From positions 1 through 64,000 of the forward strand of contig JARKIF010000165.1 of the NCBI GenBank assembly GCA_029378245.1: a DNA stretch of 64,000 bases, in the 5' to 3' direction. The stretch comes from Roridomyces roridus. Its lineage: Eukaryota > Basidiomycota > Agaricomycetes > Agaricales > Mycenaceae. A program made the translations under genes and the position numbers. The notes under the pieces were generated by a model that did no database searches, was not told where the DNA came from, and saw only the letters and a program-made list of their open reading frames with translations. Position 1 is the stretch's first letter. Every line of letters begins with the position of its first letter. Of the stretch, positions 43,614-55,509 are shown piece after piece.

Positions 43614-45036
43614 CTAGTCAAACTCGTCAATGGACACATCAAGTCCTTCCTCCCGAAGCTGCGCAATTTTCTCCCTGAATGATTCGCTAAAGTCCTGCAC
43701 GTCCTCAGGAAACTCTTTGACAATCCGAAACGAAGCCCAGCGGGCTACCGGCGCACGTAGTTGGCTATCCGTCCACCAACGTGAGCATATCGTCCGTTCC
43801 AGCATCGTCTCGTCAAAGTGACCCTCCGAGTCGATGATTGACAGTCGTTGCAGTCGGGGTGCGTGATGGACTGTGTGCGTGTCGGAGTACTGGAGGGAGA
43901 GCAACGCAGCATCAACCGCATTGGGCCCTGCAAAACAATGATCTAGGTGGAGTTCCTCGATGCACGGGGACTCATGGATGAAGGAGAGGAAACCTTCAGA
44001 TGGTATATTCAAAGGACCGATGAGCGTCAGTTGCCGGATGCTTGGAGACCGGCGCTGGAACGCAGAGAATCCTGCAGAGGACCAGGTGTACTCTGAGTAG
44101 GATGAGTCAATGAACAACTGCGTGAGCGCTGGGAGAGCGAGATGGGCGAAGAGTGGAGCGATGGGACTGTTATCCAAGCTCAGTTTCAGCGTCTTCAATC
44201 GGGAAAGCTGGGTGATTTGGTCGGAGGCGGGGGCAGGCGTTGGAGTCCAGGGTCTATACATGACGAGGCATGCATCCACGATATTGGTACATTGCACCAA
44301 AATGTCGAGAAGAACCTGGGCGGGTTCCGTCCGGCTGCCGAGGTTCAGTCTCGTGAGCTGAGACCACGGCATTGGGAAGGAACTCGCTCTCCGAGCGTTG
44401 ACAGAGACATCGCAAAGGTGGGGTGCCCCCAAGAAACACTATCGTGAAGGGAGAGATATCCGAGTCACAGTTTAATCGCAAACTTTCAAGGCTCTGCAAT
44501 GCATCCGCAGGTACCCCGCTCAACTTGGAGATCTGGTCGTCGGAGTGGAAGCGCAAAGACTTCCATCGTGGCGCCAAATTAAAAATGAAATCCGAAAGAG
44601 GGGACTGTTTGCCAGAAATTATGACGGGGATCGGCAGAGGCGCTGAGCGCTCGAGGATGGTTTTTGCAGTGGCCAAAAGGCTCGGGGGCAGTACGTAATT
44701 TCGAGGTGCTGCGTCCACAGCTGGGGTGTCGTACATGCCAAACGCCTCCAGTGCGCGCAGACTGCAGAGATAGCGAGCACTTGCTTCAGCCATCCACGTG
44801 CCTCGTTGACCGCTACCTGGAAGACCTCCAGCAACAATTCGGAGGGGAGTTGACGGATCGGTGCCACGAGTGGCTTGAGGGTGTTGACAATAATCCTGCT
44901 CTCGGTCTCGGAGGCGGATTAGGTTTTCAATCTCCGAGTCAATACGGGCAATATTGGCCTCAGCCACCCAAATGAGACCGCGGATTTTGTGCCACTCGTG
45001 GCTGGAGGGGGAGTGGGAGGAAATATTCTTCTCCAT
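43614..45036 (-). pseudogene. F-box/LRR protein C, multiple frameshifts
   Basis: Minus-strand homology is in the right order but spread over three frames. The N-terminal coiled coil (EANIARIDSEIENLIRLRDR) is in one frame. The F-box (APIRQLPSELLLEVFQVA ... SAVCAHWRRLACTTPQLW) is in a second. YVLPPSLLATAKTILERSAPLP is back in the first. The C-terminal leucine-rich part (from APHLCDVSVNARRASS to VSIDEFD) is in a third. Shifts fall near 44900, 44700 and 44430, and the gaps are too short for introns. It resembles the F-box gene at 16.5-18.0 kb more than copies A and B. The 273-codon C-terminal frame is still open. Confidence 0.7.
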
Positions 45037-45224
45037 CTTGAATGGATGAATGCCACTGTGAACGTTTGAACTTCGAAGAGACCACACTGCCACATTTCGG
45101 TCTTTGCTTCCGCCCACTTTGATCTTGTCCCGTCTTCTGCTGAGATATCACTCGAGCTCGACCGCCTCACGCTCCATGGCACCCAGAGGAAGCTCTCCTC
45201 CACCTTTAATAGGGAGTGCTATCT

Positions 45225-45360
45225 ACTGCTACAGGGATGCAGGCCTTTGGCTACCCAACGCTACCAGCCAATGGCTTGAAGCTACCCAGGTCTACCTAAA
45301 GGGGGACTTGTCTACCCAGCTACCAGGGCTACTCGGACTACCCTGCGCTAGGTATCCAAG
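45225..45360 (+). repeat. Degenerate CTACC-rich minisatellite
   Basis: Words such as GGCTACCCA, GCTACCAG, AGCTACCCAGG, TCTACC, GTCTACCCAGCTACCAGG, ACTACC recur within about 135 bp. The register is irregular and no coding function is seen. Confidence 0.5.
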
Positions 45361-45402
45361 CCGTTTTTTCCTGATGTACCCTCCTACTCCGTCCGGCAAC
45401 GC

Positions 45403-46343
45403 TTGGGCGACCTCAGTGTGCATCGTTTGCCCGACCAGGAACCCTCCCTAGGCAAAGCCTGCACCAAAACTCTGACTGGCGCCAAGTTGGAGTCTGTGAC
45501 ACTCACATATGACGCGTTAATGCTCTTCACGCGGCTCGTCCACCTGGTCGATCATGACAATCCCGGACTCCGGGGAATGGTGCTGCAACTATGGGGCGAG
45601 GGCATCCGGAAATCCATGATTTTCCCAAGATTTTCCTGTATAATTCCGGTGTGGATCTCAACGAGACCATCGGGAACAGCGGCAGGCCGATTCCTTTAAC
45701 ACGCGCAGAGATCACCTGAGTCCTTGTTCAGGCGCTGCTGGGGTGTGTCAACTCGAGCACGCTCTAGAAGAAGCTGGTCGTCGTGCCTGATATCGTCGGT
45801 CTCATTGGAAGGCTCTGGACCGAAAATTTGGCACTCGCAAACAACACGGTTCACGACGAATTAATTTTCATCATCCAATGTATCCTGGAGAATCGGAAAA
45901 CCGACTCGGTACTCTCCGTGCTGATCGACGCTGTCGGTGGAGCCAAGACTTTCATGGAGGCCGCGTTGGACCGTTTCCGACGCCTCTCATCGGTTGGACA
46001 GGTCGTCGTCGAGGACATCGCCCCGCAGCTCATGTTCATCAGCTTCCTCACCGAAAACTTGATGATCCTCCACGACGTCATGCACGAAGTGGATGTGTTC
46101 TCCGCAACAATGCCTGCTATCGGCTCGTTGACTGAGAGAGCCGAAGGATCTATTATGGTCGGAGGGTGCATACACATGATTATTCTACCGTACCTCATCT
46201 CGAGCGAGAGGGAAAGCGCTCGTTTTCGGAAAAGTGAAAGCCGGCCGCGAGATTTACTTGGTGCTAGCGTAGATGACTGGCATGTTCATGTTGAAAAGGT
46301 CGCTTTAGACCATAGAATGTACCTAAATCCCGCCGCCTGTTGA
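45403..46343 (+). pseudogene. Remnant of an unrecognised protein gene
   Basis: The long open part (45783-46343) has an even, protein-like composition: PDIVGLIGRLWTENLALA, IDAVGGAKTFMEAALDRF, GQVVVEDIAPQLMFIS. A shorter frame before it (45403-45590) reads SVTLTYDALMLFTRLVHLVD. A TAG at about 45766 and a frame change separate them. The style loosely recalls large uncharacterised Agaricomycete families that carry MYND fingers, but no zinc finger is visible here. It could be a decayed gene or one whose introns I failed to place. Function unknown. Confidence 0.3.
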
Positions 46344-46359
46344 TGTGCCGTCGGCGCGC

Positions 46360-46840
46360 TCAGTCTCGCCTCGAATCCCCTTTCCAGTTTTGTATTTTGA
46401 TCAGTGTCGCCGTGGCTAACAAATGCCCAGCACGCTCGGCGAGGTTGACTGCGAATACATCGACGTATCGCGGCGGGTAAGAGACTGAGAGTACAGGTAT
46501 GGCGTCCATAATTTGATTATTGAAACAATTGTTCGGTGCTTTGCCAACGGCGTTAATCATGGCAATGGCAGCCACGCGTTTGAAGGCGGGTTGAGGCAAA
46601 CCACCAACCCAGGAGAGAACGGCGACGGCTGCTCCGTAGCATCACCATCATCGAAACATCTGCAAAGAGTAATTCAACCAAGATCAAGTGGTTGAAAAAA
46701 AGCATTCATCGAGTGGCAGTGGTCAATGTGGACACAGCGATGATATTGGCGACGGTGGCAACCACGAGAGGGACGACAAGATACCAATACCGCTCTTGCA
46801 TCTGAACCAAAGATCCGGGTTTATTCCTGCTCAACTTCTG
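46360..46840 (-). pseudogene. Decayed MFS transporter, anion:cation symporter type
   Basis: Two minus-strand pieces look like parts of fungal allantoate/nicotinate-permease-type MFS proteins. The first, RYWYLVVPLVVATVANIIA, recalls the helix that starts RxWHxxxP in that family, and a stop follows it. The second, GAAVAVLSWVGGLPQPAFKR plus VAAIAMINAVGKA and PPRYVDVFAVNLAERAG, recalls the late loop with KRAxAIAxxNxxGN and PRYxxGFA. The order is right, but stops and the missing core show it is dead. Family assignment is from memory of the pattern. Confidence 0.4.
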
Positions 46841-46868
46841 CAGCAATATTCTGTCGATGGAGATAGTT

Positions 46869-46993
46869 GGAAAGATTCATGAGAATGAGTACTCGTTTAC
46901 TAATTTAACTGTTTCGTCGTCTTGCTCCGCAAGCAAGGTTTCAGCTGGCGTCAGCCAGCGCTTCCGAGTCGGAAAGATTCATGAGAATGAGTA
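46869..46993. repeat. 23-bp direct repeats flanking two small hairpins
   Basis: The 23-bp word starting GGAAAGATTCATGAG occurs at 46869-46891 and 46971-46993. The 79 bp between them hold two short inverted repeats, CTTGC-TCC-GCAAG (about 46921) and GCTGGC-GTCA-GCCAGC (about 46944). Confidence 0.8.
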
Positions 46994-47199
46994 TATACTG
47001 GCATGATGAGCATATTAATTCGAAGGGTGGCTTCACGAACGGACTTTTCGTCCATGTTGATGGCGCGAGTCCAGACTTATGGAAAACGTATTTAAATGTG
47101 GGCTAGAGCCGGGGAGAGTGGGGTAGCGAAGACTCAAGTCAGTCAGGAACACGGCCACGGGGTATTAAACACGCTGGTTGATTTGAATACAAGACTGAG

Positions 47200-48335
47200 T
47201 TACCGTGCCATCCAGCCACCGTCGACCAGCAGACTTTCACCGCAGACATAGTCCGACGCACGGCTCGCGAGGAAGATAATAGCCCCCTCAAAGTCCTCTG
47301 GTGTGCCCCATCGTCCGATCGGAATGCGTTCCATAATCTGCCGTGAGCGTACGGGGTCTGCGATGAGTGCGGTGTTCATCTGCGAGACGCTGAGCTGAGT
47401 TTTTGTTAGTCAGGGAGAAGATACCTCTGTTGCGATGTACCCCGGGGATATGCTAGGTTCTCGGTGAGACGTGGAGATGCAATTTATACGAGCGCATTAC
47501 CCATTGACATTGATGCCCTTGGAGCTCCACTCGTTGGACAATGCCTTGATCTAGGACGGGTTGAGTGGTAGAAAGGCATACAATAAAATGCACCCACCAG
47601 TCCCAAAACACCGTGTTTCGCGGCGGCATATGCAGGAACGGTCATGCCGCCTTGGTATGAGAGCAGACTGGCTACATTGATAATCTTGCCTCGAGACCCG
47701 GTGAAACCCACGCCGCGCGATTCCAACATGTGTTTTCCGCAATCGCGAGAAAGTGTCCATACCGCGTTCAAATTAACTTGCAGGACCTGCATAGACGCGT
47801 CGAGTCGTGTTTGTCGCCGATTTTTCGCACCTTACCTCATCCCAATTCTCGTTGGTAAAGTTCTCTGCAGGTGCACTGACTCGAATTAACAATGGAGACG
47901 AAATGATTGGCTGTTCCAAGACGCACCGACGTTGAATGCCGCCAGAATTGACCAGAATGTCAAACTTCAAGCCCATCTCGCCCGTAATCTTCTGTACAAG
48001 TCCCCCGAGCTGCTCCTTGTCCGCCAGATCACACTGAACGACAGCGACCTGGCGCCCCAGCTGCTTGGCCTGCGTGGCTGTATCCTGATTGTCCAGATTG
48101 CGCTGCGAAAATATCCATACAAGAACCAAGTCAATCGCAAGGACAGACCTGCACCAGGATGAGATCGGCGCCAGCCTTGGCCAGGGCGAGGGCCATGGTC
48201 TGTCCGATGCCTCGCGTTCCACCCCTACAGCCCATTTCAGTCATCTCGCACGCATCGTAGCATCGATAAGCACGTTACGAGTGCCGTGCGGCCTTGCAGG
48301 GAGAACAGCGACGAGAGGAATTCGTTGGAAGTCAT
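47200..48335 (-). CDS. Short-chain dehydrogenase, 2-deoxy-D-gluconate 3-dehydrogenase (KduD)-like
   Basis: Eight exons (48335-48274, 48224-48149, 48102-47927, 47875-47836, 47786-47598, 47550-47501, 47452-47425, 47379-47200) give 266 residues, all in phase. The cofactor motif is [24 protein letters not shown] is followed by [20 protein letters not shown]. The catalytic Ser and YxxxK are in [11 protein letters not shown] and YAAAKHGV. The C-terminal block [17 protein letters not shown] and [11 protein letters not shown] is characteristic of KduD-type enzymes. These oxidise 2-deoxy-D-gluconate or reduce related keto-sugar acids, with NAD(H) in characterised members. No pectin or uronate catabolic gene lies beside it, so the physiological substrate is open. 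Confidence 0.88.
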
Positions 48336-48545
48336 GGGGAGAAGGAAAGGGATAATATTTACTCAACGCGACGAGAGCAGCATTAAAGCCTGCGGCAGTC
48401 CGGCCCGATCGCCAATGAGAGGATCAATCGGCCCGAAGCTCCCTGCCCCTATCCCGCTTTACAGTTTCAAAGGTTGTTTCCAAAGAGCGTTATATACAGA
48501 GAGCGTTGTGATAAATACTCGAACCCAATAAAGATAGGAAACCAC

Positions 48546-51500
48546 TCAAGCGGCGACGCCGATGATAGGACTCAACCAGCTTTCATAGTCTGCCTCGTTC
48601 TTCGGGTCTCCAGTCACCTTGAGAGAACGGAGAAGAACCCGATAGCTGCCATTCGGAATCACCGTCCCGTTGGCAAAGGTGTTTTCCATCAAGACCGTGT
48701 CGTCCAAGTTGTCGCCCTGAAATATAATGAGCAATGGTTCCCTCTTTGCAAGACAATGAAATACCAGATCGTTGCGCACGAGATAGTCAAACTCGAGGAG
48801 CGATCCTAGAATGGGCACCTTGGCAAAGGTCCCGCCATTGTGCGGACGCGAGAACGAGAACCAAGGCAGCCCGCGAGAGTTCAGCGTTGTGTTGACCGCA
48901 ACGTCGGCCGACACGAGATCGAGGCGCAGGAGGGCCGTGCCGAAAGCCTGGCGCCAAAGGATCGTCGGGGCATCATCCCCAACAAAGGTGTAGTTGACGG
49001 GGGCGTTCTGCACGTCTCCGACCGAGTCGAGAACAAGGGGCAAGTCGACACCAAAGACGAAATCAGTGTCATCGACGACGTGGGCATCCTTGATAGACGC
49101 GGCAAGACCGAGGTAGGTGGCGTGCACGGACTCGTTGCCACTGGTGGCATGGATGAAGCCAGAGTAGACCGGGAGGGTGGAAGCGTCGAGGCCCTTGGGC
49201 GGTGTGAAGGTGGCAACGACAGTGTGCGATTGGCCAGGAAGGAGTGTGAATTTGTTCTGGTTGAACTTGACCGTCGCAGAGTCGGATGTCAGCGGCACAG
49301 GCCCAGAATTCACCATGCCAGAGTCAACCGTGAGGGCGGTCCCAGCAGGAACGTGACTCAAAGTGTATGTCTTAATCTTCTTGCCGACGTTCTGGACCGT
49401 GAATTTTTGGCTGCCGAGTGGTCAATACCAAAAAGTGACATGAAAAGAAAAGTACATACGTTCCAGCGAAATGAGTGGTGTCGTTGAGAAGGAGCTCGGC
49501 AGGCGAAAGGATGGTGGAAGCAAAGATGGCGTCATGGACCTGGATCAACCCCGCACCCTGTTGTGCCACAGTTTGCAACGGATCGCCGTCGGTGAGGCTG
49601 GAGGGGATCGTCTGCGCCGTAGATTCAAAGAGCGTGCGCGCAGAGCGGGCCACCGCGACGGATTTACCCTTGGCGGCAAGCAGAAGAGCAGAGCTTCCGG
49701 CCAAGAAGGGCGTAGCCATGGAGGTCTAACAAAGGTAAACGTTTTTCTGCCTCAAAGAAACGAGAACATACACCCGAGTCAAGTGCCCAGGAGCCCATAG
49801 TCGTAGGGTATGTCGACAGGATATTGCCTCCGGGCGCAGTGATCGCAGGCTTGAAATACATATCGTAGCTCGGTCCGTAGGTGGAAAAGGAGCTGACGAG
49901 CCCGCCGGTAGCCGCCGGGATCGTAACTGCGCTTCCGACTTGGGGGAAGGTAACGTCGATGGAAGCCCCAGCGGCCAGTTGGTCGGCGAGCTACAGAATA
50001 TTAGATTTCGCTCGGAATGCAGTGATGAATCGACTGACGAAAGTACCGTCATCTGCCGGGATCAACACGGCCGTGAAGTCGCCAACAGCGATCGATGCCA
50101 GGCCACCTCCGTTGCTGTAATTTTTCAGTCTCAGCAACACGACGTGCCGAGATGCTCACTCGTAGATGAGGGAAATGTTTCCGCCGAACGCAGCAATGTT
50201 GGCAAGTTTGTCGACCTGTCGTAGACCTGTTATCAACGTAGCCGGAATAAACAAGGGCTCACTCACGAAGGCGCAAGTTCCACGGCGGACGAGGACAACG
50301 AATTCCGAAAGATCGGGGGTATCGGCGGGAAGGGGGTTGCAGGCGTCATCAACGACGGTGCTGTCTTTGGAAATGGCATAGAGTTTTTTGGGACCGTCAA
50401 TCGGGAGAGGGAGCACCTTTAAAAGGTGTTAGCATCTGGAAGCCTGGGAAAATAGAAATATTACACTGTAATACGGGATAGGGTCATGAGTGACACCCTC
50501 AACCGTGAACGATTGCAGCGGGATGACCGTGTTGTCGGAGGAGGCGACCGAGATGGTTTCGAGACCGGTAGCGGGCCCTGACGCATACCATGAGCCCAAG
50601 TCCCCCTGCACACAATCGAGTCATGTCAAGTCGTCAATTTGAGTGAACAACTCACATCGTTACCGGCGGCGATAGTCACGATTTTGCCACTAGCAGCGAT
50701 TCTGCTCGCGACAACCGAAGCCGTTTCCTCTGTCCAACCGCTGGCACCTCCAAGACTCAGCGTCAGAATGTCCATGCCGTCCTTGACGCCGGTGAGCATA
50801 GCATCAATGATAACTGAAACAAGGTCAGCATCAAGCACAAAGGAAATGATAGTTCTCCTACTATCATCCGTGACGGTGCTCTCGCAGCCGAAAATCCGGT
50901 ACGAATAGATTACTGCGTCGGGCGCAACACCGCTGTTCACATGCATTAGCGGTCAACGGAGTAAGATGGACTGTGTGCTCGCCTGATGTTGAACGGATTG
51001 CCTGGGTTTGCACCGATGATTCCAGCAACATGAGTGCCGTGTCTGTATCGAACAGATGAATGAGTTTCCACATGGAAACGAAAGATGTCTCACCCGTTGC
51101 ATTGATCTAATGGGTCCGAGTCTGGCACCGGGTCATTAGATCTGGCGGAAGATATGAGAGCTTCATACGATTCGTTTGAGGGGACACATACCCGGTGTAA
51201 TCATCTCCAACGAAGTCGTGGCCTCCAGCGACTTTAAATCCATGTCCAAATCCTCCTCCGAGGAAAGGGTGGGTATAATCGGTTCCTGTGTCGAGGCTTC
51301 ACGGGAAATGAATTCATTATCCATTCGTGTCTGGTATTTAGTTGTATTCTTACATTCCAATTTTGATGCCCTTGCCGGTGATTCCCATTGCGTGGAGTTT
51401 GTCGACACCCTGCAAGATTCAATGGAGAGGATTTGGAAGAGGTACAATATGCTTACAGTCACAACGTGCGTTGACTCGGAGTCAGGAAGTCCTTTATCGC

Positions 51501-51983
51501 CGGGAGAAACGATCTTGGAGGAGACCGGTCTTCTCTTAGTTAGTAAACAAAGCTCGCGGACAAAGGATGGGACTTACTTTGGGGCCTTGTAAGTTTTGAC
51601 AGGGCGGATGGAGACAACTCCCTCCGTGTTAAGGACATTAGCCACATCGTCGGAGTTCTACAAGTGACGGTCAATGGTATTGCGGACAAAAACTGACGGA
51701 TGCTCGCAGTCAAAGTGATGGCAGCTCCGAGGAAAAGGCCGGGAGAGTTGAATTCCTTGGTGACGTCGAAGGAGATCTTGCGCTCCCGCAGAGAATGGTA
51801 TACGCGTTCATGGGGTGTACCCAGGGCCTCCCGCTTGGACGGGATGTCGGATGCCTCCTTGACCTCGACGATGAATCTGCCGGAAGTACTAGCCAAGTTG
51901 GTCACGCGTTGTACGCTCGACAAGGACGATTTTGCGGCCAAAGCCGAAGTGGCGAGAAGCGCCAAAGGCAAAGCGACCTTCAT
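48546..51983 (-). CDS. Secreted subtilisin-like serine protease (S8) with PA and Fn3-like domains
   Basis: A multi-exon gene of roughly 900 residues, starting ATG at 51983 (the frame upstream opens only at GTG). The signal peptide is MKVALPLALLATSALAA. An I9-type propeptide follows (SGRFIVEVKEA). The catalytic domain shows HPFLGGGFGHGF and DFVGDDYTG after the Asp region, the catalytic His in HGTHVAGIIGANPG, VAPDAVIYSYRIFGC, DILTLSLGG and IAAGND. A protease-associated insert (VVLVRRGTCAF) comes before the catalytic Ser in TSMATPFLAGSSALL, a motif that straddles an intron. The rest is a C5a-peptidase-like Fn3 tail (TKFTVQNVGKK-type start, LLPGQSHTVVATFTPP). It is probably secreted or wall-bound and digests extracellular protein. 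All catalytic motifs seen are intact. Confidence 0.9.
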
Positions 51984-52549
51984 GACGGAGAAGGGTGGGG
52001 GAAACACCTGAAGATATGTCTGCCCCGCATTTATGGGAGGTTACCATGCTTCGATATCTAACGGATAAGCATGGCGGAAGATGGCGGAACTTTCTTGGCA
52101 CACATGGCTTTGGCCGAAAACAATCGGAACGGAAAGCCACCAGTCGTGAGATGATGGTTGAATAGAAGGAGAAACGAGTAAAAGGCGGACTCAATAGTCG
52201 GAATGTCCGCTTCGCTGTTGCTCTTGCTTCCAGAAATTGCAAGTCCAGAGTAGATACGACCATTATACGCCAAGGACCATCTTGGCGGCATTGTGTTCAT
52301 GTGCGTTGCGTGCAAATCCCCGAGTTTCAGGCCATATGCACATCATGCATAGATAGTGAGGCCTGGATGGAGCCTCAGGCAGCCTCGGGCATCTGCCCAC
52401 CACAGGAATCGTGCCTTGGAGTTCTATGGTCGTGAAATTTGTGCACCCTGGCTTGCAAGCCTGGCGGAGTCGATGGCACAGGACAGGATGCCATAATAGA
52501 ATTGATTGACAGCCCTTCGCGTCCTCGTCCTTCAGCAACTTGCTCCAGC
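51984..52549. other. Divergent intergenic region, subtilase and muskelin
   Basis: 566 bp between two start codons facing apart. It should hold both promoters. No TATA box or repeat was obvious. Confidence 0.4.
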
Positions 52550-55464
52550 ATGGCCTGCGCGCCGGTTTCCCTACCCTACACAATCGCGGCCAGCACACCA
52601 CATAGCGGCAACTACAAACCGGAACACATTCTCGTCGACATTCCCTCGGACCAGAGCAGTCGCTGGAGCGCTGGACCTGTCCCAGAAACTGGCCCTCCAC
52701 AATGGCTCTTGCTGCGTCTGGACACACTGGCTGTAGTTCGTTGAGTCTGCGTTTCATCTGGCTTGTGCACACGACGTTAATAGCGTGTGCAGAATACATA
52801 ACCCTTGGCAAAGTGCGTTCGTCTTTCTCCAGTCGAATTATCTGACACTCCTTTCTAGTATTCGAATGGTGGGCTTATGACGACCCCAAAGTTTTCAAAC
52901 TGAATGCGCTGCAGTTCATCCATGTAACATGAAAGACTTCAAAATCTTGGCCGGCCCATCCGAGGACGCCTTGACGGAAGTCCTCCAGTCGTCTCTACGC
53001 AACGATACGCACGCAGAGACCTTTGAGGTCAAGCACGTCAACGATGCGGGCATCATCACCCCGTTTCGATATGTTAAACTCATCCCTCTCAGGTAAGAGA
53101 TGTCAAGTGCAATGGCGCGCGGACTTACCCTGCTAGTTGTCACGGAACTTCTTTCCACATATCCATCTGGTTCGTCTCGTTGCAAGGGATAAAGGACCCA
53201 GTGTTCGTCGAGGAAATCCGGATGAAACACGAACAAGTGCGTGGATTTTTTTCCGAGGTCGAATACTGCTCAATATCTCCAGTATCGCGAAACAACGGCG
53301 ATGAGATATGTATTGAAGCATCTTAGGCAACACCGTTTCCTCACTCCATACAATACTATTCTCGCTCGTTGCGGACTCCAAGTCGAGGACCCCCTCGTCT
53401 CTGAGCTGTTCGAAAGCACCGTATCGAAGGGCGACTGGGCGAAAGCCGAGTCAAGTATACAACGCATGTCCCACACCGATCTATTCGACCAGTACCGCAA
53501 TTCCAAACAATGCCATTTTGTGTGGCAACGGCTACATGGCAGGGACAACGACGGCGACGTGCCCCCAGCACGAGGAGGCCACGCAATGTGCGTCGACCAT
53601 TCCGACGGGGTCATCTATCTGTTCGGTGGTTGGAATGGCAAGACTAGCCTCGAGGATTTCTGGGCATATGATATCGTGCCCCAGAGATGGCGCAAGCTCA
53701 GCGAGCACACCTCGTTGGAGCGCGACGCGCCCTCCGCCCGGTCGTGTCACAAAATGGTGTATCATGATGGATATATCTACGTGTTGGGACGCCTCAATGA
53801 TGCTGACGCGCTGAAGCTGGAGCCGGATGGCATTGCTTCGCCGCCTGATGCGTTCAAAGGGTGCGAGTTTTATCGGTACCACATCCACGCTGGGACCTGG
53901 GAGTGCTTGTCTACCGACCCCGAAGTTTGTGTGTTACTCATATCCAGTTCTCATTGCTCACGTGTGTAGGCTAACGCTCCGCCGCTGATGTATGACCACC
54001 AAATGGTCGTGGACTGCAACGCACAGATGTTGTATGTCTTTGGTGGCCGCGTCCTGGACGGCGATTGGGCCAACTACAAATATGCGGGCCTCTATAGCTA
54101 CGATATCCAAAGGAAGCAGTGGCAACAACTCCAGTGCGTTGTTTCTCTGGTCGTGCAACTCCAGAAGCTGATATTGAGCCAGGCCAAGCAGTCCGAGCTC
54201 AAAGTCCTTGACCGGAAGCATCATCCCCGCTCGCTACGGTCAGGAAATCAATTCTTCGACTCGGGCCTCTCGTAATTTCATATAAACACAGGCCACTCGA
54301 TGGTTTTGGACGAGCGGACAAGGACGCTGTACATATTTGGGGGCAAGACGAAGGAGGAATCCCGCCACGACATCATCGCGTACGACGTTCTCACCAAGAC
54401 GACACGCGATCTCACTCGCGATTGCGGGTTCGAGACCTCTTTTACACGGGCCATCATCGACCCCAAATTGCAAGAGATTTACCTCTTTTCTGGTCTATCA
54501 AACGACCTGTCACCCGGCCACGGGACCCTCGAGTCCAAAACGCGCATATTCCGGTACAACCCTCCTCCAGGGCGATTGGATCTTGCACTGCCCGCGCCGG
54601 GCTCTTCTTCAGAGGAACCGCAGCCGCGGTTTGCACATCAGGTGGTGTACGACCCGAAGACACGGACGGTATTTATGCACGGAGGGAATGCGGGGCTGAA
54701 ACCCTCGGTTGCGGCTGACGATAATGCCATGATGGACGATGGGGGCAGCCCTGAAATGGACACCCGGCTGGATGATTTCTGGCAGATGACCTTCTTGAGG
54801 TGAGCATATCATTGCTTTCAGGGCTTGAATTGAGGTTTCGTAGAATGCCTGTTTCGGACGTTGTGCGACGAGCTACACTGCAAATCCGCAAACAACAGTA
54901 GGTGTCGAGTGCTGGTCATCGTTTCAAGGCTGATTTGACTGTAGATTCCGGGAAATGTGCGAAGACGTATCTCCAGCCAAAGCACTTAAATTCCTGCGGA
55001 CGTCGGTGTTACCCGTGGTGGACGAAGACGATCCTGCAGAGGCCGAGGCGTATCGCGGACTACTCTCCTATCTCTTTACGCCTTCCTCGCCGTCCATGTC
55101 TTCACACCCACATCTCAAAACGCCTTCTTCAGATTCAGAGCATGAAGACTCGCCGCCGCGGAAGAGGTCGCGACCAAATACCCCAGAGGATAGCGAGATG
55201 TCGACGCCGCCGGGTGCTGACGCAGAGATTCCTGCCCCTGCAGCTAAAATCCTGCCGTTTGACGTGCAGGTCGTCAAAGAGTCGGAGGATCCAGAGGAAA
55301 TCAAGGGTGCGGCAGCGGCTATATCGGCGGCGCGGTTTCAGCAACGCAATGCCTTGTTCGAGTCGTTGATGGAGTTTGTGTCGGAAAACGCGAAGCAGCC
55401 TTCGGGAAGTCTGGTCGCGGCGCTGGACGGTGGCCTGCTGGCCAAGTCGTCGATGTACAAATAG
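52550..55464 (+). CDS. MKLN1: Muskelin homologue (kelch-repeat, CTLH-complex type)
   Basis: Eleven exons (52550-52739, 52793-52812, 52859-52868, 52915-53092, 53137-53236, 53283-53924, 53970-54133, 54192-54238, 54292-54799, 54844-54897, 54945-55464) sum to 2433 nt, or 810 residues. The N-terminal discoidin-like domain shows QWLLLRLDTLAVVQYITLGKY, CNMKDFKILAGP and FHISIWFVSLQGI. Next comes a LisH/CTLH-like region (AMRYVLKHLRQH, FLTPYNTILARCGLQVEDP). Kelch repeats follow with GGHAMCVD, IYLFGGWNG, LYVFGGRV and LYIFGGK. The C-terminus is acidic and disordered. Animal muskelin is a subunit of the CTLH/GID ubiquitin ligase; the role here is inferred from that. The third exon is only 10 nt, yet its use is needed to restore the conserved GKY...CNMKDF alignment. 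Confidence 0.92.
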
Positions 55465-55509
55465 CTGCCCTTTCATTGCATTCTCGCATACGCACATATG
55501 TAACAGTAT

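Noticed and set aside
46921..46970. Intrinsic transcription terminator hairpins
   Set aside because: Rho-independent terminators are bacterial, and these stems are short, without a T-run.
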